From Anaerofilum sp. An201 (GTDB lineage: Bacteria; Bacillota; Clostridia; Oscillospirales; Ruminococcaceae), in assembly GCF_002160015.1 (NCBI RefSeq), contig NZ_NFJT01000021.1:1-58476 (forward strand): DNA of 58,476 nucleotides, given 5' to 3'. The position numbers were made by a program, and so were the translations under genes. The notes under the pieces were generated by a model. That model saw nothing but the letters and a program-made list of their open reading frames with translations, had not been told where the DNA came from and searched no databases. The stretch's first letter is position 1, and each line of letters begins with the position of its first letter. Positions 33,204 to 41,353 of this stretch are shown piece by piece.

Positions 33204-34955
33204 GTGTTTCAAAAAGTCCTGCGCTACACCGGACGCCACCGGAAGACGACTTATGCCTCCATTCTGGTACTGGTGGCCGGCGTGGCCATGAGCGTGCTGC
33301 CCTATTTCTTCCTCTACCGCCTGCTGAGACCCCTGCTGACTGGGGGCAGTCTCACGTTGGAGGAAACCCTGACGAGCGCCGGGGCCATGGCTCTGTGCAT
33401 GGTCCTCTACAGCCTTCTTTATGTGGAGGGGCTGGCTCTGTCTCATCGCTCCGCCTATCATACTTTGGAAAACCTCCGGCTCCATCTCCAGAGCAAGCTG
33501 GAAAAGCAGCCCCTGGGCGCGATCCAGGAGAAGGGCGTTGGAGTCTGGAAGAAGATGTTCATTGACGACATTGAGAGCATGGAACTTCTGCTGGCCCACG
33601 CCCTGCCGGAAGGGCTGTCCAATCTGGCGGTGCCGGTGGTGGTATTTGCGGCCATGTTCCTCACGGACTGGAAGCTGGGTCTGCTTTCCCTCTGCTCCCT
33701 TCCGCTGGGCGTGCTGGCCATGGGCATGATGTACCGCTCCGGCATGAGCAAGATGGGAGACTACTACGCCGCCGGGCAGAAAATGAACAACACCATCGTG
33801 GAGTACATCAACGGCATGGAAGTCGTGAAAGTCTTCAACCGGGACGGAGAGTCATATCACCGCTTTGAGACCGATGTAAAAAACTACCGTGATTTTACGC
33901 TGGATTGGTTCCGGGCCTGCTGGCTGTGGATGGCCCTCTACACCAGCATTTTGCCCTGCGTGGCGCTGGTGCTGCTGCCAGCCGGCGGCTATCTGGTACT
34001 CACCGGCGCCTCCACCTTGCCGGATTACGCGCTGGTATTGTGCATGTCTTTTTCCGTGGGACCGCCTCTGATCCGAGCCATGAACTTTATGTCGGTGCTG
34101 CCCCAGCTGAGCTACAAGATTGACCAAATGGAATCTCTGTTCAATATTCCGCCCCTGAAAGAAGGAAAAACGGATTTCAACGGAAACGATTTGCAGATCC
34201 GCTTTGAGAATGTGCGGTTTTCTTATGAAAAGGACGAAGTCCTCCACGGCATCTCCTTCTCTGTCCCACAGGGGAGCCTCACTGCTTTGGTGGGAGAATC
34301 CGGCAGCGGGAAGTCGACCCTTGCCAAGCTGCTGGTCCACTTTTACGATGTGACGGGCGGACGCATCACGCTGGGGGGGCAAGACCTGCGAGAGATGTCC
34401 CTCGCCTCTCTGAATGAGCAGATCTCTTTCGTCGCGCAGGAGCAGTTCCTGTTCAACACCAGCCTGTTGGAGAACATCCGGCTGGGAAGACCCGGCGCCA
34501 CCGACGAGGAGGTGCTGGCGGCGGCGGAACGGGCTCAATGCGGAGAGTTTCTGAAACGGCTGGAAAAAGGAATCTATACCATGGCCGGTGACGGAGGCAA
34601 GGGGCTTTCCGGCGGGGAGCGGCAGCGGATCGCCCTGGCCCGGGCGATTTTGAAGGACGCTCCCATCGTGGTGCTGGATGAGGCCACCGCTTTTTTGGAC
34701 CCGGAGAATGAGGAGAAAATGAACGCCGCCATTGCCGAGGTGATCCGGGGCAAGACGGTCATCGTCATCGCCCACCGGCTTCAGTCCATTGCAGGTGCCG
34801 ATCAGATTGTGGTGCTGGATCAGGGCAATGTGGCAGGGATTGGCCGCCACGATACATTGCGAAAGACTTGCCCCGCCTATGAAAAACTGTGGCGGGCTGC
34901 CGAGGGAGCCGCTGCCTGGCGTGTCTCTGCGGAGAAAGGAGGCGACGAGGCATGA
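33204..34955 (+). CDS. ABC half-transporter, exporter fold (pair D, first subunit)
   Basis: A 583-aa protein with six helices and ATPase: Walker A GESGSGKST, signature LSGGERQR, Walker B IVVLDEATAFLD, switch H IAHRLQ. The start is GTG 33204, 10 nt after AAGGAG. It overlaps the partner by ATGA. Unlike pairs A-C it is on the plus strand. Confidence 0.9.
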   Translation: MFQKVLRYTGRHRKTTYASILVLVAGVAMSVLPYFFLYRLLRPLLTGGSLTLEETLTSAGAMALCMVLYSLLYVEGLALSHRSAYHTLENLRLHLQSKLEKQPLGAIQEKGVGVWKKMFIDDIESMELLLAHALPEGLSNLAVPVVVFAAMFLTDWKLGLLSLCSLPLGVLAMGMMYRSGMSKMGDYYAAGQKMNNTIVEYINGMEVVKVFNRDGESYHRFETDVKNYRDFTLDWFRACWLWMALYTSILPCVALVLLPAGGYLVLTGASTLPDYALVLCMSFSVGPPLIRAMNFMSVLPQLSYKIDQMESLFNIPPLKEGKTDFNGNDLQIRFENVRFSYEKDEVLHGISFSVPQGSLTALVGESGSGKSTLAKLLVHFYDVTGGRITLGGQDLREMSLASLNEQISFVAQEQFLFNTSLLENIRLGRPGATDEEVLAAAERAQCGEFLKRLEKGIYTMAGDGGKGLSGGERQRIALARAILKDAPIVVLDEATAFLDPENEEKMNAAIAEVIRGKTVIVIAHRLQSIAGADQIVVLDQGNVAGIGRHDTLRKTCPAYEKLWRAAEGAAAWRVSAEKGGDEA

Positions 34956-36691
34956 TCGCGCTGATGAAACGAATCCTGTCCGTATCCGGCCCCTATCAGG
35001 GGCGGATCAAGCTGGCCTTTGTCTTTGCGTTCCTGAAGGCCATGCTGTCCAAGGCCCCCATCGGTCTGTCCTTCCTGGCCCTGAGCGCTTTTCTCCAGGG
35101 AACCATGACGGCACGGCTGTGCCTGTGGCTGGCGGTGGGCACGGTGGGTTGCGTTCTGCTGGAGTGCCTGTGCCAGAACATCGCCGACCGGCTCCAGGCC
35201 GCGGCGGGCTATATGGTATTCGCCGATCTGCGCATGGAGCTGGGACGGCATTTGCGCCGCCTGCCCATGGGCTATTTCACAGAGGGCAACATCGGCAAAA
35301 TCAGTTCCGTTCTGTCCACCGACATGGTGTTCATTGAGGAGAACTGTATGCACGACATTGCCAACATGATGAGCTATACCTTTGCCCAGGCTATTCTGGT
35401 GCTGTGGCTGGCCTTCCTGAATCCCTGGCTGGGACTGGCCGCCTTGGTGGTGGTGCTGATTATCTGGCAGCTGGGCCGCGCATCTCTGGGGAGCACCCTG
35501 GCCCACTCCGACATCCGACAGGAGCAGAGCGAGGCGCTCACACGGGCGGTGCTGGACTATGTGGAGGGCATCGGCATCGCCAAGACCTTCAACCTGCTGG
35601 GAGAGCGTTCCGCGCAGCTCACCGAGAATTTCGCCCGGAGCCGCAAGGTCAGCATCGAGTTCGAGGAGAGTCAGGCCCCCTGGATGCGGGCTCTCTATCT
35701 GGTGTGCGGTCTGGGCTCGGTGCTGATAATCCCCCTGTCCCTCTGGCTCTATGGCCGTGGGCAGCTCTCCATCACCTTTCTGCTGGGTGTCTTGCTCTTC
35801 GTCTTTGACCTCTTCGGCCCCATGAAGGCGCTCTACAGCCAGGCCACCCGCCTGACGGTGATGAACGCCTGCATGGATCGGATCGAGGCGGTACTGGCCC
35901 AGCCAGAACTACCTGACCGGGGCCGGGAGACCTTACCCAAAGCCGGCGGTGCCCCGGAGGTGGAGTTCCGAAATGTCACCTTCGCCTACGGGGAGAAAGA
36001 GGTACTGCATGATGTCTCTTTCACACTGGAGAAAAACCGGATGCTGGCCCTGGTGGGGCCCTCTGGCGGCGGCAAGAGTACGGTAGCCAACCTGCTTTCC
36101 CGGTTCTGGGATGTGAAACAGGGGCAGGTTCTGGTACGGGGCAGGGACATCCGTGATATTCCTCTCTCTGATCTGATGGATCAGATCTCCATGGTGTTCC
36201 AGCGGGTCTATCTTTTCCAGGATACCGTCTATAACAATATCGCCATGGGACGGACAGACGCCACACGGGAGGAGGTCTATGAGGCAGCCAGGAAAGCCCG
36301 ATGCTATGACTTCATCATGGAACTGCCCGACGGCTTTGACACTGTTATCGGCGAAGGTGGAGCCAGCCTATCCGGCGGAGAGCGGCAGCGGATCTCCATT
36401 GCCCGCTGCATTCTGAAGGATGCTCCCATCGTCATTCTGGATGAGGCCACTGCCAGCGTGGACGCCGACAATGAGAGCTACATCCAGGAGGCCATCACCC
36501 AACTGTGCCGGGGCAAGACCCTGCTGGTCATTGCCCACCGGCTCAATACCATTCGCCACGCCGATGAGATCCTGGTTATCGACCAGGGGCGCATCGTTCA
36601 GGCCGGCGACCACGACAAACTTATGGCGGAGGAGGGCATTTACCGCCGCTTCATCACCGCCCGCTCCAATCCCACCGGCTGGTGCCGGTAA
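34952..36691 (+). CDS. ABC half-transporter, exporter fold (pair D, second subunit)
   Basis: A 579-aa protein with six helices and ATPase: Walker A GPSGGGKST, signature LSGGERQR, Walker B IVILDEATASVD, switch H IAHRLN. ATG 34952 lies in the ATGA overlap. A hairpin follows at 36718 and then operator 8, so the pair is a two-gene operon. Confidence 0.9.
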   Translation: MIALMKRILSVSGPYQGRIKLAFVFAFLKAMLSKAPIGLSFLALSAFLQGTMTARLCLWLAVGTVGCVLLECLCQNIADRLQAAAGYMVFADLRMELGRHLRRLPMGYFTEGNIGKISSVLSTDMVFIEENCMHDIANMMSYTFAQAILVLWLAFLNPWLGLAALVVVLIIWQLGRASLGSTLAHSDIRQEQSEALTRAVLDYVEGIGIAKTFNLLGERSAQLTENFARSRKVSIEFEESQAPWMRALYLVCGLGSVLIIPLSLWLYGRGQLSITFLLGVLLFVFDLFGPMKALYSQATRLTVMNACMDRIEAVLAQPELPDRGRETLPKAGGAPEVEFRNVTFAYGEKEVLHDVSFTLEKNRMLALVGPSGGGKSTVANLLSRFWDVKQGQVLVRGRDIRDIPLSDLMDQISMVFQRVYLFQDTVYNNIAMGRTDATREEVYEAARKARCYDFIMELPDGFDTVIGEGGASLSGGERQRISIARCILKDAPIVILDEATASVDADNESYIQEAITQLCRGKTLLVIAHRLNTIRHADEILVIDQGRIVQAGDHDKLMAEEGIYRRFITARSNPTGWCR

Positions 36692-36717
36692 ACACAGTGA
36701 GCCGAACGAAACGGAAA

Positions 36718-36747
36718 GAATGGCCGGGAGATGTATCCCGGTCATTC
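36718..36747 (+). terminator. Hairpin terminator after ABC pair D
   Basis: A 12-bp stem (36718-36729 with 36736-36747, one wobble) with loop of 6, followed by a pyrimidine-rich but weak U-tract. Confidence 0.6.
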
Positions 36748-36809
36748 TTCGTTCTCGCTTCTTCCCTTGATTTATCCCAGAGAACATGCAAAACCAATAT
36801 GGCGGCATC

Positions 36810-36859
36810 TTGCAATTTCGTGCGACAAAGAGTATGATGTAGTTAGCAATCGCTAACTA
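36810..36859 (+). promoter_or_regulatory. Promoter plus DtxR-type operator 8
   Basis: TTGCAA (36810-36815), 17 bp, TATGAT (36833-36838), directly followed by TAGTTAGC-AATC-GCTAACTA (36840-36859), a perfect 8-bp inverted repeat over the start point. Drives the methyltransferase-HMA operon. Confidence 0.87.
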
Positions 36860-36880
36860 TCATTGAGGTGACCATATTGT

Positions 36881-37567
36881 ATGGATGACAACAAGCAGTT
36901 TTGGGAGCGGTTTTCACGGCATTACTCCGGTTTCATGCGCCGCTCCCAGGCAACCTATCAGCAGATATGCAAAGCAATGCGCCCTTTTCTGAAACGGGAC
37001 ATGGATGTGCTGGAGTTGGCCTGCGGAACAGGCCAGCTGTCCGTGCCGCTGTCTCCATGTGTCCGGAGCTGGGAGGCAACCGACTTTTCAGCTGAAATGA
37101 TCCGTCAGGCCAAAAAGCAGGTGCACTCGTCCCGGCTCCATTTCTCCGTCCAGGACGCTACTCAGTTGCCCTACGGCCCGGAGAGCTTCGATGCGGTTGT
37201 GATCTCCAACGCCCTCCATGTCATGCCTCACCCGGAAAAAGCTCTGGCGGAAGCCTGGCGGGTTCTGAAGCCAGGGGGATGGCTGTTCGCCCCAACCTTT
37301 GTCTGGGGCAAAAGTCGAAGCGCCAGACTCCGGCTCTGGTTCATGGGGCTGTCCGGCTTTCGGGTGTACCATGTCTGGACTGCCGGGGAGCTGATGGCAT
37401 ACCTGTCCGAGCGCGGCTATTCCATCGTTCGCCATCCACTTCTTGGAAGTTCGTTGGCGCCGCTGTGCTGTCTGATGGCCAGGAAGATCCCCGATGAACG
37501 GAGCGCGGCACGGCAGACCACCTTCCGGTCCGCGCAGTTCGATGATCCAAAAGTCAAGAAGGAGTGA
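36881..37567 (+). CDS. Class I methyltransferase (Methyltransf_11 type)
   Basis: A 228-aa cytoplasmic protein with VLELACGTGQLSVPL as SAM motif I (about residue 43), SWEATDFSAEMIRQAK as motif II, QLPYGPESFDAVVISNALHV and LKPGGWLFAPTFV. It is a ubiE-like enzyme of unknown substrate, the fifth methyltransferase of the window under a GTTAGC operator. It is followed 6 nt later by a heavy-metal-associated domain protein. Confidence 0.84.
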   Translation: MDDNKQFWERFSRHYSGFMRRSQATYQQICKAMRPFLKRDMDVLELACGTGQLSVPLSPCVRSWEATDFSAEMIRQAKKQVHSSRLHFSVQDATQLPYGPESFDAVVISNALHVMPHPEKALAEAWRVLKPGGWLFAPTFVWGKSRSARLRLWFMGLSGFRVYHVWTAGELMAYLSERGYSIVRHPLLGSSLAPLCCLMARKIPDERSAARQTTFRSAQFDDPKVKKE

Positions 37568-37573
37568 GAGAAC

Positions 37574-37819
37574 ATGTGGAAGTACACAGTGGAAGTCAAT
37601 GGAATGATGTGCGGGATGTGCGAGGCCCATGTCAATGACGCTGTGCGCAAAGCCTGCCCGGTCAAAAAGGTGAGTTCTTCCCGGAGCAAAAACCAGACCG
37701 TGATCCTCTCTGAAACAGAGCTGGACACGGAGGTGCTCATGAACGCCATTCGCGGCACGGGGTATGAGGTCGGAGCGATCCAGAAAGAGCCGTATAAAAA
37801 AAGAGGACTATTCGGTTGA
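37574..37819 (+). CDS. Heavy-metal-associated (HMA) domain protein
   Basis: An 81-aa soluble protein consisting of one ferredoxin-like HMA domain with the metal motif GMMCGMCEAHV (Cys 13 and Cys 16), as in CopZ-type chaperones, and a 15-residue basic tail. Such proteins carry Cu(I) or similar soft metals, but this variant (GMMCGMCE and VKKVSSSRSKNQT) belongs to an uncharacterised clostridial group. It is in an operon behind a methyltransferase and operator 8. Confidence 0.84.
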   Translation: MWKYTVEVNGMMCGMCEAHVNDAVRKACPVKKVSSSRSKNQTVILSETELDTEVLMNAIRGTGYEVGAIQKEPYKKRGLFG

Positions 37820-37856
37820 GTTCATTGGCGGCAGCGGTCAGAAAAGAGGCGTGAAT

Positions 37857-38000
37857 ATGAACACGGCAATGCAGTCGTTTGGATATGGATTAGCGGCTCT
37901 GCTGTTTTGCATCGCTATTCTTGGCGTGTGCCATAATATCAAAAAAGCCGCCCGAAAGGTTTTGAAAAGCCAGCAGACACATAAGGATGAGCTGCCGTAA
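37857..38000 (+). CDS. Small single-helix membrane protein
   Basis: A 47-aa protein with one hydrophobic helix (YGLAALLFCIAILGVCH) followed by a basic and charged tail. I do not recognise it. ATG 37857 is taken; a GTG two codons earlier is equally possible. It is 37 nt after the HMA protein and may be its membrane partner. Confidence 0.5.
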   Translation: MNTAMQSFGYGLAALLFCIAILGVCHNIKKAARKVLKSQQTHKDELP

Positions 38001-38083
38001 GCGTTTGGAGCTATGGAGCAGGTACGCTTGGCGGTGAACTTACACAGCAGGTCGCTCCTGATTTAAAAGCGCAGATCACATAA

Positions 38084-38121
38084 AAATGAGGTGGAGGCCA
38101 TATCAAGGCTCCACCTCATTT
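38084..38121 (-). terminator. Intrinsic terminator after DtxR copy 2
   Basis: AAATGAGGTGGAG (38084-38096) pairs perfectly with CTCCACCTCATTT (38109-38121). On the minus strand it continues ATTTTTATG, a U-tract. It also faces the plus-strand operon ending at 38000. Confidence 0.78.
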
Positions 38122-38198
38122 GATATCCCGTGCCAAATGGCAGGTATTCACTTATCGCGTTGCCGCTCGATAGCAAAGTCCGCCAAATTTGCATAGCC

Positions 38199-38594
38199 TC
38201 ATTGCCCGTGCGCATCTTCCCGCATTTTCGTTACCTGCTCCAAGTGCGCCTGCACAGCCGCAAAGGATTTTTCGCTGATCACATGCTCGATTCGGCAGGC
38301 ATCTTCGGTCGCAGTCTCCTCGTCCACGCCCAATTCCATCAGCATCTGGCTCAACACCGTGTGGCGGGTGTACATCGTCTTCGCAATGGCAAGCCCGGTC
38401 TCCGTCAGGGTGATCGCTCCTTCAGCATCCACATTCACATATCCGTCCTTTTTCAAAATGGACATGGCTCTGCTGACGCTGGGCTTGGTAAAGCCCAACT
38501 GCGCTCCCACATCGATAGCTCGAACGAAGGTGCTGTTCTGTGAAAGAATATAGATGGTTTCCAGATACATCTGGCCAGACTCGTGAATCGCCAT
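38199..38594 (-). CDS. DtxR-family metal-dependent repressor (copy 2)
   Basis: A 131-aa protein with an N-terminal winged helix (LGFTKPSVSRAMSILKKDG) and metal ligands that align with DtxR: M9, H78, C100, E103, H104 (motif DACRIEHV). The Met/Cys pair is the iron-type set of DtxR/IdeR, whereas MntR has Asp/Glu at these places. Same length as copy 1 and similar throughout. ATG 38594 has GGAGG 6 nt upstream. It is single-gene and divergent from the DUF3793 operon with its two operators. It is the best candidate for the protein that binds GTTAGC-N4-GCTAAC. Confidence 0.88.
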   Translation of the reverse strand: MAIHESGQMYLETIYILSQNSTFVRAIDVGAQLGFTKPSVSRAMSILKKDGYVNVDAEGAITLTETGLAIAKTMYTRHTVLSQMLMELGVDEETATEDACRIEHVISEKSFAAVQAHLEQVTKMREDAHGQ

Positions 38595-38684
38595 AGGAAC
38601 CTCCAAAAAACGGGCGTTTTGCTTATTATAACACAGGCGTCCGACAAGCGCCATTTTTTCTGTCAACAAAATCCATCCGTCCTC

Positions 38685-38786
38685 TTGACAAGCGAATTTC
38701 CCCTGTGTATAATTGCATTAGTTAGCTACCGCTAACCAAGAGGCGGCAGTTATATATTTGGCACTTTGGTTAGCTATTGCTAACCA
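38685..38786 (+). promoter_or_regulatory. Consensus promoter with two DtxR-type operators (9 and 10)
   Basis: TTGACA (38685-38690), 17 bp, TATAAT (38708-38713), an exact sigma-A consensus. Operator 9, GTTAGC-TACC-GCTAAC (38721-38736), covers the start point. Operator 10, TGGTTAGC-TATT-GCTAACCA (38767-38786, perfect 8-bp arms), lies 48 bp further, centre to centre. This is the only place with two sites, so it should be the tightest-repressed promoter of the set. Confidence 0.9.
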
Positions 38787-38856
38787 CATTTACTGTCCGT
38801 TTTTTCATTTTGCCGTACAGTCTTCGCATGGACATGATTTTGTGAGGGAAACGCCT

Positions 38857-39408
38857 ATGTCAGAGGATCTGCTGATTCGCCATTGTTCTCCCACCCTGGC
38901 CGGGATCAAGACGGGAAACCTCTTTTCCTGCGCCTGCCCCAGCCGGAAGGATCTGACGCGAGACTTGTGCCGGCTGAACAAGAAACTGGTGCCCAAGGGC
39001 ATCCGCGTTCTGCCGCTCCGGGTTTGCAAAGGCCGCGCTTTGATTTACGCCTACCGGCCCAATGCGCTGGAGAGCGATCTGACCGATCACCGCGCCAGAG
39101 CATTGCTTCTCAAATACGGCTATGTGCCGGAAAATCCCAATGGCTGTGTGGTTCACCTGATCCACCGGCTCCGGAGCGAGGGGGAATTTCCCCATGAGAT
39201 CGGACTGTTTTTGAGCTATCCGCCGGAGGATGTGCTGGGCTTTATCTGCAATCGGGCGTGCAATCACAAGTGCGTGGGCTGCTGGAAGGTCTACGGCGAC
39301 GAACAGGCCGCCAGGAGCATCTTTGAAAAATACGAGATGTGCAGCAAAATCTACTCCCGGCAGTGGCAGCAAGGGAAATCCATCGAGCAGCTCACCGTGG
39401 CTGGTTGA
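38857..39408 (+). CDS. DUF3793 family protein
   Basis: A 183-aa protein with the DUF3793 features: an early HCSPTLAGIKTGNLFSC block, RVLPLRVCKGRALIYAYRP, EIGLFLSYPPEDVLGF and a C-terminal CNHKCVGCWKVYGDE with several Cys. The role of the family is unknown; in clostridia it is often beside flavodoxin, as here. Its position behind two repressor sites suggests a part in metal starvation, for example release or reduction of iron. ATG 38857 follows GAGGGA. Confidence 0.82.
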   Translation: MSEDLLIRHCSPTLAGIKTGNLFSCACPSRKDLTRDLCRLNKKLVPKGIRVLPLRVCKGRALIYAYRPNALESDLTDHRARALLLKYGYVPENPNGCVVHLIHRLRSEGEFPHEIGLFLSYPPEDVLGFICNRACNHKCVGCWKVYGDEQAARSIFEKYEMCSKIYSRQWQQGKSIEQLTVAG

Positions 39409-39452
39409 TGTTTCTACCATAACAAATCCAGAAAGAAAGGTCGTTGAGTCTT

Positions 39453-39875
39453 ATGAGTAAAGTTGCAGTTGTGTATTGGAGCGGCACGGGAAACACCGAG
39501 GCCATGGCAATGGCGGTGGCCGAAGGCGCCAAGGGCAAAGGCGCTGAGGTGTCTGTGATTACCGCCGCAGAGTTCTCGCCGGAGCAGGTCGGCGAGTATT
39601 CCGCCATCGCCTTTGGCTGCCCCTCCATGGGGTCGGAGCAGCTGGAGGAGAGCGAGTTCGAGCCCATGTTCACCGCCTGTGAGGGCAGGCTGAGCGGGAA
39701 GAACATCGCTCTGTTTGGCTCCTACGGCTGGGGCGACGGCGAATGGATGCGCAGCTGGGAGTCCCGCTGCAACGACGACGGCGCCAATCTGGCCTGCGAA
39801 AGCGTGATCTGCAACGAGGCTCCGGACGATGACGCTCTGGCGGCCTGCCGCGAGCTGGGCGCGTCACTGGCCTGA
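39453..39875 (+). CDS. Flavodoxin
   Basis: A 140-aa short-chain flavodoxin with the FMN phosphate loop SGTGNTEAMA (residues 9-18), the aromatic/Asp loops GCPSMGSEQLEES and GSYGWGDGEWM and no extra domain. It replaces ferredoxin as electron carrier when iron is scarce, which fits its position behind the double operator. It follows DUF3793 after 44 nt; a terminator hairpin follows at 39888. Confidence 0.92.
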   Translation: MSKVAVVYWSGTGNTEAMAMAVAEGAKGKGAEVSVITAAEFSPEQVGEYSAIAFGCPSMGSEQLEESEFEPMFTACEGRLSGKNIALFGSYGWGDGEWMRSWESRCNDDGANLACESVICNEAPDDDALAACRELGASLA

Positions 39876-39887
39876 CAAAAGCACCGC

Positions 39888-39919
39888 AGAAGGCAGGAGG
39901 CGCTTGTCTCCTGCCTTCT
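39888..39919 (+). terminator. Hairpin terminator after flavodoxin
   Basis: AGAAGGCAGGAG (39888-39899) pairs with CTCCTGCCTTCT (39908-39919); the following tract CTCTGG is poor in U, so strength is uncertain. Confidence 0.65.
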
Positions 39920-39984
39920 CTCTGGTTCCCCGGTCAGCATGGGTAAAACCAATTTCGAACCCAGAGAAACAGGTCGTGAGAAAT

Positions 39985-40905
39985 ATGCTGAAAGAATACT
40001 TATTGAGGCAGGGCTCCGGCACGGGCCGCTGGGGCCACGGTATGCCGGGGGTGCAGATCTGCCGATTTTCCCTGCCGGAGCCGGAGCAGGAACCTCTGCG
40101 GTCTGTCCCAGTGTGCGGCGCACCGCTCCAGTTTGAGGCGCTGTTCTGCATGACTGGCCGCCTTACTGTCCGAGCGTTACAGGGTGCTTCCTGCATGGTG
40201 GAGGCTCCGGGGATCTTCCTCCTCTCCGACAGCTCCGCTCTCCGCTCGTGTCAGTGTAGCGGAAACCTGGGCGGCGTTTTGATTGCCGTAGACGCCAAAG
40301 CCGCAAAAGAAAGCCTTGTGACGGTCTGCTCCACCCTGGGGATGAGGTTGGACACCAGGATCGTCAAGGAGAAGATGACGGCGAGGAACGGTTGCATGGC
40401 TCTGTGCGGCACACCTTGGACGCAGTCATTTTTTGAAACGGTTCGCTATCTGTCTGAGCAGGAGCAGGAACGCTACTGTGTTTTCAAGTCGGTGGAACTG
40501 CTGTATCTGCTCTGCACCGAGGTATCTGAATCGAATGGCTCTCTCTCCGGCTCAGGCTGCCCAGTATCCCACAGTCTGTTGGAAGTCAAGGCATACATCC
40601 AGACGCATCTGTCTGATAAGCTTACCATTGCGTTCCTCTGCAAACAGTTTTCGCTTTCCCCGACCTTCTTGAAAGAAGGGTTCCGCCGCGCCTATGGCAT
40701 GCCGATTCACAGCTTTTTGGTTCAACAGCGCCTCCGTCGGGCACAGGAGCTGATCTGCACCACTCGGATGCCCATTCAGCAAATTGCGCAGGCTGTGGGG
40801 TATGAGGGTATGAGCCAGTTCAACGCAGCGTTCAAGCGGGAGTATGGCATGACCCCCGGCCAGTACAGAAAAATGTCGGAAACCGCAACTCTGCGTCCGT
40901 TTTGA
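39985..40905 (+). CDS. AraC-family regulator
   Basis: A 306-aa protein with an N-terminal cupin-like sensor (PLQFEALFCMTGRLTVRALQ, EAPGIFLLSD) and a C-terminal AraC domain (IAFLCKQFSLSPTFLKEGF and IQQIAQAVGYEGMSQFNAAF). Its sensor is unlike the other four AraC proteins of the window. No GTTAGC site is near it. It probably controls the flanking DUF6219-DUF6110-ATPase genes. ATG 39985 has only a weak ribosome site. Confidence 0.82.
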   Translation: MLKEYLLRQGSGTGRWGHGMPGVQICRFSLPEPEQEPLRSVPVCGAPLQFEALFCMTGRLTVRALQGASCMVEAPGIFLLSDSSALRSCQCSGNLGGVLIAVDAKAAKESLVTVCSTLGMRLDTRIVKEKMTARNGCMALCGTPWTQSFFETVRYLSEQEQERYCVFKSVELLYLLCTEVSESNGSLSGSGCPVSHSLLEVKAYIQTHLSDKLTIAFLCKQFSLSPTFLKEGFRRAYGMPIHSFLVQQRLRRAQELICTTRMPIQQIAQAVGYEGMSQFNAAFKREYGMTPGQYRKMSETATLRPF

Positions 40906-40974
40906 CAGCGACAAACACCCACGGTTTCTGCTACAATAATCAGACATTCCAAAGCATTCAAAGGAGTGACAGCG

Positions 40975-41055
40975 ATGAAACAGCATCGTTTTTGGGCGTG
41001 GGGCGCCGTGATCTGCATGATCATGGTCATGGTCACCGGCTACAAACGGAAATAA
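40975..41055 (+). CDS. 26-aa membrane peptide, DUF6219 type
   Basis: ATG 40975 with AAGGAG upstream starts a 26-residue peptide with one hydrophobic helix (WAWGAVICMIMVMVTGY) and a basic KRK end. It matches the DUF6219 pattern (KxHRxWAxxAxxCMIMxxxTGYK). Such peptides accompany DUF6110 and heavy-metal ATPases in clostridia; they may be regulatory subunits of the pump, by analogy with small ATPase peptides, but this is untested. Confidence 0.75.
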   Translation: MKQHRFWAWGAVICMIMVMVTGYKRK

Positions 41056-41073
41056 GGGAAAGGAAGGATCACA

Positions 41074-41346
41074 ATGAGCGTTTATACGAAACTTGCCTGC
41101 TTTGCGGGTGGTGCGTTGTTTGGTTCTTTTGGCATCAAGCTGCTGTCCAGCAAGGACGCCAAGAAAGCCTATGTCCATGTCACGGCCGCCGGCCTGCGGA
41201 TGAAGGATTCGGTCATGGGGACTGTGACCACGGTGCAGGAAAACGCCGCGGACATTCTGGCCTCCGCCAAGGAGCTGAATGAGGACCGGGCTGCGAAGGA
41301 AGCGGAGGAAGCCGCCGCTGCCAATCTGGAGAGCGAAGAAGGCTGA
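41074..41346 (+). CDS. DUF6110 family protein
   Basis: A 90-aa protein with an N-terminal membrane helix (CFAGGALFGSFGIKLL), a conserved SSKDAKKAYVHVTAAGLRMKD block and an acidic, alanine-rich coiled tail. It starts 18 nt after the 26-aa peptide. A terminator-like hairpin separates it from the ATPase. Function unknown; the constant linkage to this ATPase type suggests a membrane-bound partner. Confidence 0.78.
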   Translation: MSVYTKLACFAGGALFGSFGIKLLSSKDAKKAYVHVTAAGLRMKDSVMGTVTTVQENAADILASAKELNEDRAAKEAEEAAAANLESEEG

Positions 41347-41353
41347 TTGACCC

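Noticed and set aside
37991-38083. Protein-like fragment after the small membrane protein (ends TLGGELTQQVAPDLKAQIT)
   Set aside because: No start codon with ribosome site, only 30 codons, and it could be chance. It may be a decayed gene end but cannot be supported.
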